Below, piece after piece: positions 1 through 6,514 of a DNA stretch of 10,495 nucleotides. The position numbers and the translations under genes are program-made. The notes below the pieces were generated by a model that searched no databases, was not told the DNA's origin, and saw only the letters and a program-made list of their open reading frames with translations. This DNA comes from Anaerolineae bacterium (GTDB taxonomy: Bacteria > Chloroflexota > Anaerolineae > 4572-78 > J111), in contig JAGRCC010000923.1 of assembly GCA_020433785.1 (NCBI GenBank), positions 1 through 10,495 on the forward strand, given 5' to 3'. Every line of letters begins with the position of its first letter. The first letter of the stretch is position 1.

Positions 1-46
1 AAACTCACAAGTTAGTTATGAAAATCACTTATACCCGTGTGACGTG

Positions 47-115
47 CAACTTTGCCACCTTGCTACCTTGCAACTTTGCCACCTTGCAACTTTGTAACTT
101 TGCAACCCTGCTACC
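47..115. repeat. 8-bp tandem repeat array, 8.6 units
   Basis: Eight consecutive octamers plus five bases follow a consensus close to CNACYTTG: CAACTTTG, CCACCTTG, CTACCTTG, CAACTTTG, CCACCTTG, CAACTTTG, TAACTTTG, CAACCCTG, then CTACC. The variable positions are concentrated at bases 1-2 and 5-6 of the unit, while the TG end is invariant. The last partial unit contains the complement of the stop codon of the leftward receiver gene (111-113), so the array starts exactly where that gene ends. Degenerate short tandem repeats of this kind are known from intergenic regions of filamentous bacteria such as cyanobacteria. I see no coding, hairpin or terminator role in the array itself. Confidence 0.9.
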
Positions 116-494
116 ACAACCCCATGTTGTTCAGTGCCGCTACCATCCGATCCGTAGGTTCGCTGCGTAGTATGACCGCATCACAGCCTAAGGTCAGGAA
201 GGCTGCCTGCTGTCGAGTTGTGTCAGCAAAGACTAAACAGCGAATCTGCGGCTGCTCCTGTTTAATTTGCTCCAAAAGAACAGCAATTTCATCTTCCAAC
301 AAACCGGAGTCAATAACTATCAGAGCCGGTTTTAGCTGGCGAACCAGACTCAAGGCGGATAGACCACCGTTGGCCACGCCGCTAATCTCAAGCTGGGAAC
401 ACAGAGCCAATACGGATCGCAAGGCCTGGCGGATAGCGCCGGGCCTTGCGGCAACAACCGTTTGAATTTTAGCGACATTGGCTTGACTGTTCAT
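111..494 (-). CDS. degenerate (pseudo-)receiver domain protein
   Basis: This 127-aa protein is a lone response-regulator receiver fold and has no output domain. It aligns by eye with NarL-type receivers, including the regulator at 3979-4647: IQTVVAARPGAIRQALRSVL corresponds to IKILVVDDHMVVREGLRALL, and LKPALIVIDSG to LSPDVILMDLN. The candidate phospho-acceptor is retained at Asp62. However, the acidic Mg-binding pair is Ala15-Ala16, the switch Thr/Ser is Ala90 and the conserved Lys is Arg110. Normal Mg-dependent phosphorylation is therefore unlikely; it may act as a constitutive or decoy receiver, or be decaying. It ends in the last helix, and its TAG stop lies inside the first unit of the octamer array, so loss of a C-terminal LuxR domain is possible. 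The ATG at 494 has no clear Shine-Dalgarno sequence. It is transcribed divergently from the histidine kinase gene. Confidence 0.72.
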   Translation of the reverse strand: MNSQANVAKIQTVVAARPGAIRQALRSVLALCSQLEISGVANGGLSALSLVRQLKPALIVIDSGLLEDEIAVLLEQIKQEQPQIRCLVFADTTRQQAAFLTLGCDAVILRSEPTDRMVAALNNMGLW

Positions 495-532
495 TGCGAA
501 ACCGATCTGCGAAACAGAATTTACTCAGTTTG

Positions 533-577
533 AAAGGTGACAGTCACGTATTAGCGTATTCAAGTGACTGTCACCTG
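533..577. repeat. REPIN-like inverted-repeat element, copy 1
   Basis: Perfect 13-bp arms, AGGTGACAGTCAC (535-547) and GTGACTGTCACCT (564-576), flank a 16-nt loop. Each arm is itself a dyad, GTGAC-N-GTCAC, so the element has the nested design of two REP-like palindromes facing each other. Its left 20 nt (533-552) recur perfectly as reverse complement at 767-786, and its right end (562-576) recurs as reverse complement at 742-756. Short nested palindromes in this arrangement are typical of REPINs, which are moved by REP-associated tyrosine transposases. No such transposase is in the window. A double operator for a dimeric repressor is the alternative. Confidence 0.8.
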
Positions 578-740
578 GTTTTGCGTAAGTCCTGCGAAAG
601 CTTTTTCTACTGCCGAACTCCCTTTAAACTTACCACATTTGTGCCGCTTACACATCGGATATAGCGATGACTTTGTGTGGAAATGCATCTCATCATTGTG
701 TCTAGAAAGGGGTCATCATGGTGTTGGTTGCATCCGTAAC

Positions 741-787
741 AAGGTGACAGTCACTTATTTTCCATCAATACGTGACTGTCACCTTTT
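741..787. repeat. REPIN-like inverted-repeat element, copy 2 (opposite orientation)
   Basis: Perfect 14-bp arms, AAGGTGACAGTCAC (741-754) and GTGACTGTCACCTT (772-785), surround a 17-nt loop. The asymmetric flanks show that this copy is inverted relative to copy 1: read on the minus strand it begins AAAGGTGACAGTCACGTATT, identical to 533-552, and ends in the AAGTGACTGTCACCT seen at 562-576. The loop interiors have diverged, which argues for an element with conserved ends rather than a recent local duplication. Confidence 0.8.
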
Positions 788-814
788 GAACTGCGTAACT
801 CGTAATCGTGCAAT

Positions 815-842
815 TTTACGGAATGATTTTTTACGTTATACT
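815..842 (+). promoter_or_regulatory. candidate sigma-70-type promoter for the kinase operon
   Basis: TTTACG (815-820) and TATACT (837-842) are separated by 16 bp and match the -35 and -10 consensus at 4 and 5 of 6 positions. A start around 849 would leave a leader of about 47 nt before the kinase ATG at 896. The region is AT-rich, as expected of a promoter. The damaged repeat arm at 844-860 would lie over the transcription start. This is pattern matching only. Confidence 0.35.
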
Positions 843-843
843 A

Positions 844-860
844 ATTCAAGTTGTCACCTG
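844..860 (+). repeat. degenerate third copy of the element's right arm
   Basis: ATTCAAGT (844-851) followed directly by TGTCACCTG (852-860) matches 558-577 of copy 1 base for base, except that the three bases GAC between these blocks are missing. The deletion destroys the internal GTGAC-N-GTCAC dyad. It may be a decayed element end or an altered binding site. Its location, just after the candidate -10 box of the kinase operon, makes a regulatory role conceivable. Confidence 0.55.
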
Positions 861-895
861 ATATTAAAACTTAATGTCGATAGAGCGTCTTACTT

Positions 896-3800
896 ATGCT
901 TACCACGCTTTTTGCGCCCAGAACCATTCCCTTTGAAGGCGTGTTGTTGTTCATCATCTCCTTCACTGCCGTCATCTCCTTGATCCCGTTGAAAAAGAGC
1001 AAACCCATTCTATTGTTGCTCGCTTTCTTTGGGTGTATGGCGATACTGGGTATGATTAGAATAGTAGAGGGAACCGTGGTCGGTTTACTCTTCACGCAAC
1101 TGGAAGACACCTGCATTATCTTGGGCGGGGTGTTCTTGGTTCAGTTCGCCTACCATTTCCCCGTTTACGATCAACCGCGCGAGGCGCGGCTGTTGTTGGG
1201 CCTGTACATCATGCTGACGCTGGTCGCCCTGGGTACCATTTTTGGCCTGGCACTTGAGGCTTATCGCTATCCTGAAAGCCTCATCATCAGCCCCGAGTAT
1301 TTTTGGTACCTCAACCCGCTGGCCATCCTCCTGGCTATAGGGTTATGCCTACGGCGAGCACTGTATTATGCCGGTCCGGCTCAAGAAAGCGCGGCCGGTT
1401 GGCCGGCTCGCTTGGGCCATGCGCTTAAAGCACTTTGGCAGCCACCCAATAAACGGGCAGCATCCCAACGAAACTTAGCGCTGGCCATTTTAGTGGGTAC
1501 GTTTCAGGCTCTCCCTTCTATCGGTCTGGTTACGGGCATATGGATAAACTATATGGTCGCCATTGGCGGCCTTCTGACTATAGCCAGTATTGCGCTGGTC
1601 TTTTACAACCATACTATCGAGACGATCAGCTTCAATACCAAGCTGATGGGGATTTCATTAACCGCCTTGCTGATATTCATGGGCATCGCCGGTCTTCATG
1701 CAATTGAGACAACCCGCTCACAACAGAAAGATACCTTTAACCAAGAGTTTCAGATGGTTCAGGACGCTATTGTGGGCCAGACAGAGAGCGCAAATGCGCC
1801 ACCGGCTGACGTAAGTTATATTATAAGCTGGTCAGGCCCAACAGATTTTCAACTGAACAATCTGGACATCCATTATCTGGATGAAAATCTTCAACCTGAT
1901 GCTATAGCTGCCATTCAGGGTTTAGGGGGTTCAGTCAGTGCTATCGACAATGGGGATGGGAAAGTTCATCGGTTTGCCGGCACGCAATTTAGAGATTTCT
2001 ACCGACGCCGCTTTGCGCTTGATGGTCGTATTTATGAGGTCGGCTTCCCCTGGCTGGCCTATGCCCAGCCAATACTCAGTGAGGTCAACAAATATATCTT
2101 GCTGACCACATTGGGGTCGCTTCTTATTCTGCTCTTCTTCCCGTTCTTCTTTCAGCGCCACCTGTTTACCCCCCTTGATAATCTCTTGCAGGGGGTGAAA
2201 AAAGCAGACAAAGACCAACTGGACACCCGTTTGCCGGTCTTTTATGAAGACGAGATTGGCACAATCACCCACTCGTTCAACCGCATGATGGCCTCTCTCC
2301 GGCAATCGAATAGCCGCCGAGACCAGTATTATGCAGAATTAATAGAAACCAACGCAGCCCTGAAAAAAGAGATTCAGGAACGCCAATATACCCAGCTTGC
2401 GCTGAGCGAGAGCGAAAAGAAATACCGGGCTGTTGTAGAGCAGGCTACGGAAGGCATCATCATTGTTCAAGATTACCAACGTAAATATTTCAATCCGGCC
2501 TATCTTGAAATAACCGGCTATTCAGCCGCAGCGTATGAGGCCTTGCCCTTTATGGCGTTGGTCTATGCCGACGATGTAGACGCTGCCAAAAATATGTATC
2601 AGAAGATGTTAATGGGCCAGGGCCTTGATGCTGTGTTTGAGTACAGAATTATCAGCAAATCAGGCCAGATTAAATGGCTTTCTACCCGGGCGACAACGAT
2701 TGAATGGGAAGGTAAACCGGCCGGGATGGTTTTTGTGCAGGACATCACCCAGCGCAAACAGATGGAAATCGAACTGCGCCAACATCGCGATGAATTGGAA
2801 GAGCGGGTGGCCGAACGCACCCACGAGTTAGCCAGTTTTATCGATCTAAGCATGCTGTTTGCCGAGTCCGGCAGCCTGAACGATGTACTTGAGGTGGCCC
2901 TTAACCGGATTTATGGCTTGGAAAAGTGTCAAGCTGTGGCCTTGCACTTAGCCACCGACGATCAGGCTGACCTCACCCTAATGGCTCAGTACGGACTATC
3001 GTCGGCCCAACAGCAACAACTGCAACCGCTCCCCCTGGAACCCGCTTTGTCCAACTGGTTGGCTCACCGCCAAGAAGCACTGTTGGCGCTTGATTCGCCG
3101 ACCACCACCCGTCTATCGCCGCATGTGTGGTTGGAGGGCTTTTCAGTGTACCTGGGTGTTCAGGTACGGGCCAGAGACCATATTCAGGGGATATTGAGCT
3201 ACTATCGGGTCAATGCCAAACCGTTTTCCATGAACGAAATCCTACTGCTGGCCGCCCTGGGCGAAAATTTGGGCATCATCATTGAAAACCATCGCCTGCG
3301 CAGTCACATTGAGGAGATTGCAATTGTCGCCGAGCGACAGCGGCTGGCCCGTGACCTGCACGACTCGATTACCCAGTCGCTTTATAGCGTCAGTCTCTTC
3401 AGCCACGCCGCCCGCGAGTCGGTTGAGGATGATGATACCAAACGTTTGAACGACAGTTTAGGCCGGATAGAAGAAATTGCCCTGACCGCACTCAAAGAAA
3501 TGCGGCTGCTGCTGTACCAACTCCAGTCTGATGTATTGGCCGAAAAAGGATTGGGGGGCGCCCTGAAAAGCCGCTTCGACTCTGTTGAGCGGCGTCTGGG
3601 GATAGCTGTCGATTATCAGGAGAGCGGCCAGCGCGACCTGCCGCCTGACCTTGCCGAGGCTCTGTACAAGGCGGCGATGGAAGCGTTGAACAACAGTCTC
3701 AAGCACGCCGGCGCTACCCACGTGACGGTGCGGCTGAGCGTGGTCGAGCCGGTGGTTGAACTGAGCATCAGCGACAATGGCCGCGGCTTTGCGCCGGAAC

Positions 3801-3958
3801 AGTCGAGCCGGGGGATGGGCTTGCAGAACATTCGGGAACGACTGGCGCAACTGAACGGTCGCCTCAAGATCGCATCGGTAATCGGGGCCGGGACGACGAT
3901 AGAATTAGCGGTGCGCGCTGATGATGAACCGGTTCCGGTAGGGCATTGGGTTCAGTAG
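896..3958 (+). CDS. multi-sensor membrane histidine kinase (HAMP-PAS-GAF-HisKA_3-HATPase)
   Basis: This 1020-aa inner-membrane sensor kinase autophosphorylates on His and feeds the adjacent LuxR-type regulator. The N-terminus has about eight hydrophobic spans (near 13-32, 37-56, 66-87, 98-120, 138-152, 192-216, 219-237, 249-270), reminiscent of 7TM sensor modules. A roughly 130-residue presumed extracytoplasmic region (271-398) of no family I recognise follows, then a last span (399-419). Inside come HAMP (421-472), a coiled coil, PAS (about 506-622), a second coiled coil, GAF (about 646-800), the HisKA_3 dimerisation domain with ERQRLARDLHDS (phospho-His822), and the ATPase domain with its N box (Glu929, Asn932, Asn933), G1 (DNGRG, 960-964) and G2 (GMG, 973-975). 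All catalytic motifs are intact. The ATG at 896 is the first start after an in-frame stop at 881; its Shine-Dalgarno is weak. The response regulator follows after 20 nt. Confidence 0.93.
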   Translation: MLTTLFAPRTIPFEGVLLFIISFTAVISLIPLKKSKPILLLLAFFGCMAILGMIRIVEGTVVGLLFTQLEDTCIILGGVFLVQFAYHFPVYDQPREARLLLGLYIMLTLVALGTIFGLALEAYRYPESLIISPEYFWYLNPLAILLAIGLCLRRALYYAGPAQESAAGWPARLGHALKALWQPPNKRAASQRNLALAILVGTFQALPSIGLVTGIWINYMVAIGGLLTIASIALVFYNHTIETISFNTKLMGISLTALLIFMGIAGLHAIETTRSQQKDTFNQEFQMVQDAIVGQTESANAPPADVSYIISWSGPTDFQLNNLDIHYLDENLQPDAIAAIQGLGGSVSAIDNGDGKVHRFAGTQFRDFYRRRFALDGRIYEVGFPWLAYAQPILSEVNKYILLTTLGSLLILLFFPFFFQRHLFTPLDNLLQGVKKADKDQLDTRLPVFYEDEIGTITHSFNRMMASLRQSNSRRDQYYAELIETNAALKKEIQERQYTQLALSESEKKYRAVVEQATEGIIIVQDYQRKYFNPAYLEITGYSAAAYEALPFMALVYADDVDAAKNMYQKMLMGQGLDAVFEYRIISKSGQIKWLSTRATTIEWEGKPAGMVFVQDITQRKQMEIELRQHRDELEERVAERTHELASFIDLSMLFAESGSLNDVLEVALNRIYGLEKCQAVALHLATDDQADLTLMAQYGLSSAQQQQLQPLPLEPALSNWLAHRQEALLALDSPTTTRLSPHVWLEGFSVYLGVQVRARDHIQGILSYYRVNAKPFSMNEILLLAALGENLGIIIENHRLRSHIEEIAIVAERQRLARDLHDSITQSLYSVSLFSHAARESVEDDDTKRLNDSLGRIEEIALTALKEMRLLLYQLQSDVLAEKGLGGALKSRFDSVERRLGIAVDYQESGQRDLPPDLAEALYKAAMEALNNSLKHAGATHVTVRLSVVEPVVELSISDNGRGFAPEQSSRGMGLQNIRERLAQLNGRLKIASVIGAGTTIELAVRADDEPVPVGHWVQ

Positions 3959-3965
3959 GTTTAAT

Positions 3966-3970
3966 GGAGG
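3966..3970 (+). promoter_or_regulatory. strong ribosome binding site fixing the regulator start
   Basis: GGAGG lies 8 nt before the ATG at 3979. This favours that ATG over the in-frame upstream starts at 3946 (inside the kinase gene) and 3964, which overlaps the GGAGG itself. The protein beginning at 3979 also starts at the usual distance from the first receiver strand (MTDHIKILVVDD). Confidence 0.8.
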
Positions 3971-3978
3971 ATAAAAGA

Positions 3979-4647
3979 ATGACCGATCACATTAAAATCC
4001 TGGTAGTCGACGACCACATGGTGGTACGCGAGGGACTGCGGGCGCTGCTGACGCCACGCAATGGCATGGAGGTTATCGGCGAAGCTGTCGATGGGGGCGA
4101 GGCTGTCGAAATGGCGCGGACACTCAGCCCCGATGTCATTTTGATGGATTTGAACCTGCCGGAGAAGAGTGGTCTGGAAGCCACCGCCGAGATTATGCGG
4201 CAAAATCCCCACGCCCGAATTTTGGTCTTGACCAGCTACGAAGAAGAAGAACATATCTCCGCCGCCGTGCGGGCCGGGGCTTTGGGCTACGTCTTAAAAA
4301 ACTCCTCGGCGCCGGAACTGTTCCATGCCATTCGCGGTGTGGCTATGGGCAGTCTATCGGTTTCATCCAACGTAACGCAAATCTTGTTGAAAAATTTCCA
4401 CCAACCGGCTCCCGCCCCCCCACCATCTGCCCCTACCTTTGATCTGACCGAACGTGAACTTGATGTACTACGTGGTCTGGCCCAAGGGCAATCTAACCAG
4501 GAAATTGCCGAGTCATTAAATGTAGAGAAAACCACTGTCCGCTCTCACATCAGCCGCATTCTTAGCAAGTTAGGTGTAGACAACCGCACCCAGGCCGCTC
4601 TGTACGCCATTGAAATGGGCTTGAGTCAGCCAAAAGAGAAACGTTAA
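3979..4647 (+). CDS. NarL/FixJ-family response regulator (receiver + LuxR HTH)
   Basis: This 222-aa transcription factor is of normal length for the family. The receiver (1-122) has an intact site: acidic pair Asp11-Asp12, phospho-acceptor Asp57 in LMDLNLPEKSG, Thr85 and Lys107. A Pro-rich linker (143-152) leads to the LuxR-type helix-turn-helix (155-215), with TERELDVLRGLAQGQSNQEIAESL and the recognition helix around TTVRSHISRILSKLGV. It is expected to dimerise and bind DNA when phosphorylated by the kinase encoded 20 nt upstream; HisKA_3 kinases characteristically pair with this regulator class. Its target promoters are unknown; the dyads in the 495-895 region are one place to look for autoregulation. 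It is convergent with the single-domain receiver gene that ends 74 nt away. Confidence 0.95.
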   Translation: MTDHIKILVVDDHMVVREGLRALLTPRNGMEVIGEAVDGGEAVEMARTLSPDVILMDLNLPEKSGLEATAEIMRQNPHARILVLTSYEEEEHISAAVRAGALGYVLKNSSAPELFHAIRGVAMGSLSVSSNVTQILLKNFHQPAPAPPPSAPTFDLTERELDVLRGLAQGQSNQEIAESLNVEKTTVRSHISRILSKLGVDNRTQAALYAIEMGLSQPKEKR

Positions 4648-4721
4648 CCAACGCTCATACAAATGATTGGCCTATACTTTTTTTATTTAATACTTAACTT
4701 GCAGGCTAAGGGCTTAATGTC

Positions 4722-5093
4722 CTAACCGGGGTAATAGCGGGCAATCATATCCAGGAGATCGGTAACCTGGATCGGCTTGGAGAGGTAATCGTCGCAGCCG
4801 GCATTGAGGAAGCGTTCGCGGTCGCCTTGCATAGCTGAGGCGGTGAGGGCGATAACCGGAATATGGCGGATTAGATCGTCGGCCCGCACGTGGCCCACAA
4901 CCTCGATGCCGTCCATACCGGGCAGGTCGATATCTAACAGCACCAGCGGCGGCTTGAGACTACGGATCATCTCCAACCCCTCAATACCGTCTTTGGCTTC
5001 GATCACGGTGTACCCACGCGATGACAAAATGCGGTTAACCAACAGCCGATTATGAAAGTTATCTTCAACACACAAAATTGTCTTTTCGCTCAC
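4722..5093 (-). CDS. CheY/DivK-like single-domain response regulator
   Basis: This 123-aa protein is a complete, stand-alone receiver. Its conserved site is intact: Glu10-Asp11 in CVEDN, Asp54 in LLDIDLPGMDG, Thr84 in ALTAS and Lys106-Pro107. The CVEDNxxNRxLV start, ALTASAMQGDRERFLNAGCDDYLSKP core and YL-KP end resemble DivK-like receivers and the receivers of hybrid kinases more than NarL-type ones. Without an output domain it should work by protein contact, as a phosphate shuttle, sink or allosteric partner. The start is GTG (complement of 5091-5093), with AAAAGGA about 8 nt upstream. It runs toward the two-component operon and lies 198 nt downstream of the permease genes on the same strand. 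The heptamer element lies directly upstream of its ribosome binding site, so it may have its own promoter there. Confidence 0.92.
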   Translation of the reverse strand: MSEKTILCVEDNFHNRLLVNRILSSRGYTVIEAKDGIEGLEMIRSLKPPLVLLDIDLPGMDGIEVVGHVRADDLIRHIPVIALTASAMQGDRERFLNAGCDDYLSKPIQVTDLLDMIARYYPG

Positions 5094-5109
5094 CGGATCG
5101 TCCTTTTGT

Positions 5110-5251
5110 GTAAGCGTTCAGCCCATAGCTATCAGCTTTCAGCTTTTGGCCTGTTCCCGCAAATATTGGGTTTCAAAAGCCGGTCATGATGACCCAAACG
5201 TCGCCATTATGGTTAAAGCTGACGGTTGAAGGCTGATAGCTGAACGCTTAC
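5110..5251. repeat. inverted-repeat element built of 7-bp units (MITE-like)
   Basis: The ends are perfect 12-bp inverted repeats, GTAAGCGTTCAG (5110-5121) and CTGAACGCTTAC (5240-5251). The left side is a run of heptamers, AGCGTTC, AGCCCAT, AGCTATC, AGCTTTC, AGCTTTT (5113-5147). The right side, read on the other strand, is AGCGTTC, AGCTATC, AGCCTTC, AACCGTC, AGCTTT (5248-5215). The centre (5148-5214) is unique apart from the dyad GGTCAT-G-ATGACC (5182-5194). The element is flanked by CCTTTTGT (5102-5109) and the closely similar CCTTTTTGT (5251-5259), possibly an imperfect target duplication. It fills most of the 198-nt gap between the permease and receiver genes. No transposase is present. Confidence 0.75.
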
Positions 5252-5291
5252 CTTTTTGTTTAGGCTAGCGGGCGTCACACCCATCCTAATT

Positions 5292-6512
5292 TTAACTCCA
5301 CATGGCCTGCCAAATCAACCTGGGCGATACGAATCGGCCCGTCAGCAGGCTGCTCAACCGAAACAAGCGCATACTTAGCCACAGACAAAGAGCTGTCCAG
5401 ACGGCCAAAATAATCAGGCCCACAGCCCACTGCCACCCCGGCACAGCCCCCAGCAGCAATCGAAACGGCATTAGCAGGTGCGAGGTCAGCGGCAGAAATG
5501 TTAACGTGACCGAAATCAAGCTGTTAGGATCGGGTAAGATCAAGAGCGCGCCCACCAGCGGCAGCAGCGCCAACAGACGCAACCCGCCCAACAACAAGCT
5601 GCTTTCCCGAAGCGTTGGCCACAGGACAGCCACCCCCATCAGCAGCGCACAATACCCCAAAAAGCCTAACAGCAAGTAAGGCAAACTCAAAGCCAGAGCC
5701 GACAGCGGCAATGCCGCCGGCCCGGAGCCGTCGGGGTTTTGACCGTAGACGAACGCACCGGCGGCGAGGGCCAAGCCGGCTTGCAGTAGAACTAACGCCA
5801 TTAAACCCACCAGTTTCCCACCGATAAACTGCGCCGGCGTGGTGCTGACTACGATGACTTCCAAAACGTGGGCTTTGATTTCTCGCTGTAAGGCTCTGAT
5901 GAGGAGATGTCCCCCCACACCAAGCAAATACACAAACAAGCCGACCACCAAGCCGGCTGAGATCAACCGGTTCCGGTCTAAATCGGCCGGGGCAAACCGC
6001 AGGATCGGCGGCGGCGGTCCCTGCCTAAACAGTTCAGCCGGGTCTTCAAAGCGGGCCTTTAAACCCGGCACATTCAGCGAGGCGAGTAAATTATCGCGCA
6101 CCAAAGCGCGCACGGCGGCGTCGCTGTCTGAGAGCAGTTGCGGATTTTGACTATACTGCACCATTTGCCCGTTCTCAAGGTAGCCGGCAGCAATCACATA
6201 GTAACTGTCGATGTCGCCCCGGTGCAGCGCCTCAGCCGCCATGAGTTCGGCGGTGTACGGCTGAAATTGGGCAAAGTCTCGGATCAGGCCGGCCTGATCG
6301 ACCACACCGACCGGCGACTTCAACGCCTCGGAACCTAAATCGAACACGGTTTCAACCGACGGCAGCGGGGTTTGTTGAGCCGCATGTTGCAAGCGGGGCA
6401 AAGCACCCACTGCGGCAAATAAGAGCGGTATGCTCAGCAAACTCAGGTAGAAGGTCCACTGTCGGAGATGAAAGCTAATTTCTTCTTGAGCCACGGCCAA
6501 TAGTTTCGACAT
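5292..6512 (-). CDS. ABC-2 type transporter permease, second of a pair
   Basis: This 406-aa integral membrane protein has the layout of NatB-like ABC-2 exporters: one span near 20-36, a large external loop of about 145 residues (37-183), then a membrane bundle (near 184-206, 231-254, 270-298, 306-325, 333-353, 360-382). After the second span, EIKAHVLEVIVVSTTPAQFIGGKLVG corresponds to the cytoplasmic coupling segment usually reading EDRTLEILLxSPxxxxxLLxGK. The FLPLTSHLLMPFRLLLG stretch matches the family's P-[LF]-T-S region. It is weakly but clearly paralogous to its upstream neighbour: GVVDQAGLI and GDIDSYYVIAAGYLENGQ match GLIDQATLL and GDIQAYYQIPPDYWESGQ there. The ATG lies 2 nt after that gene's stop, so translational coupling is likely. 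Substrate is unknown; sodium, antibiotics or lipid-like compounds are known for relatives. Confidence 0.88.
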   Translation of the reverse strand: MSKLLAVAQEEISFHLRQWTFYLSLLSIPLLFAAVGALPRLQHAAQQTPLPSVETVFDLGSEALKSPVGVVDQAGLIRDFAQFQPYTAELMAAEALHRGDIDSYYVIAAGYLENGQMVQYSQNPQLLSDSDAAVRALVRDNLLASLNVPGLKARFEDPAELFRQGPPPPILRFAPADLDRNRLISAGLVVGLFVYLLGVGGHLLIRALQREIKAHVLEVIVVSTTPAQFIGGKLVGLMALVLLQAGLALAAGAFVYGQNPDGSGPAALPLSALALSLPYLLLGFLGYCALLMGVAVLWPTLRESSLLLGGLRLLALLPLVGALLILPDPNSLISVTLTFLPLTSHLLMPFRLLLGAVPGWQWAVGLIILAVWTALCLWLSMRLFRLSSLLTGRFVSPRLIWQAMWS

Positions 6513-6514
6513 GT

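Larger units (their letters stand above)
495..895. other. divergent intergenic region, 401 nt
   Basis: This spacer between the two divergent start codons is visibly more AT-rich than the flanking genes. It holds two inverted-repeat elements (533-577 and 741-787), a damaged third half-element (844-860) and a plausible rightward promoter (815-842). I see no convincing gene in it: the longest open frame in the rightward direction runs on into the kinase in another frame and resembles no family I know. The 163 nt between the two elements (578-740) show only 4-bp dyads and nothing I can name. Confidence 0.7.

Noticed and set aside
47..115. CRISPR-like interpretation of the repeat array
   Set aside because: Units are contiguous 8-mers with no spacers, so it is a simple tandem repeat.
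564..983. Rightward open frame of 139 codons covering the second palindromic element and the kinase start
   Set aside because: It overlaps the kinase gene in another frame, translates the palindromic repeat and has no family resemblance or ribosome binding site.
3946..3978. Longer start for the LuxR-type regulator (overlapping the kinase stop)
   Set aside because: The GGAGG at 3966-3970 is ideally placed for the ATG at 3979, and the extra 11 residues precede the normal receiver start.
4648..4721. T-run (around 4678-4687) between the convergent genes as an intrinsic terminator
   Set aside because: The only stem before it is 4 bp (CCAA/TTGG) with a 15-nt loop, too weak to call a terminator on either strand.
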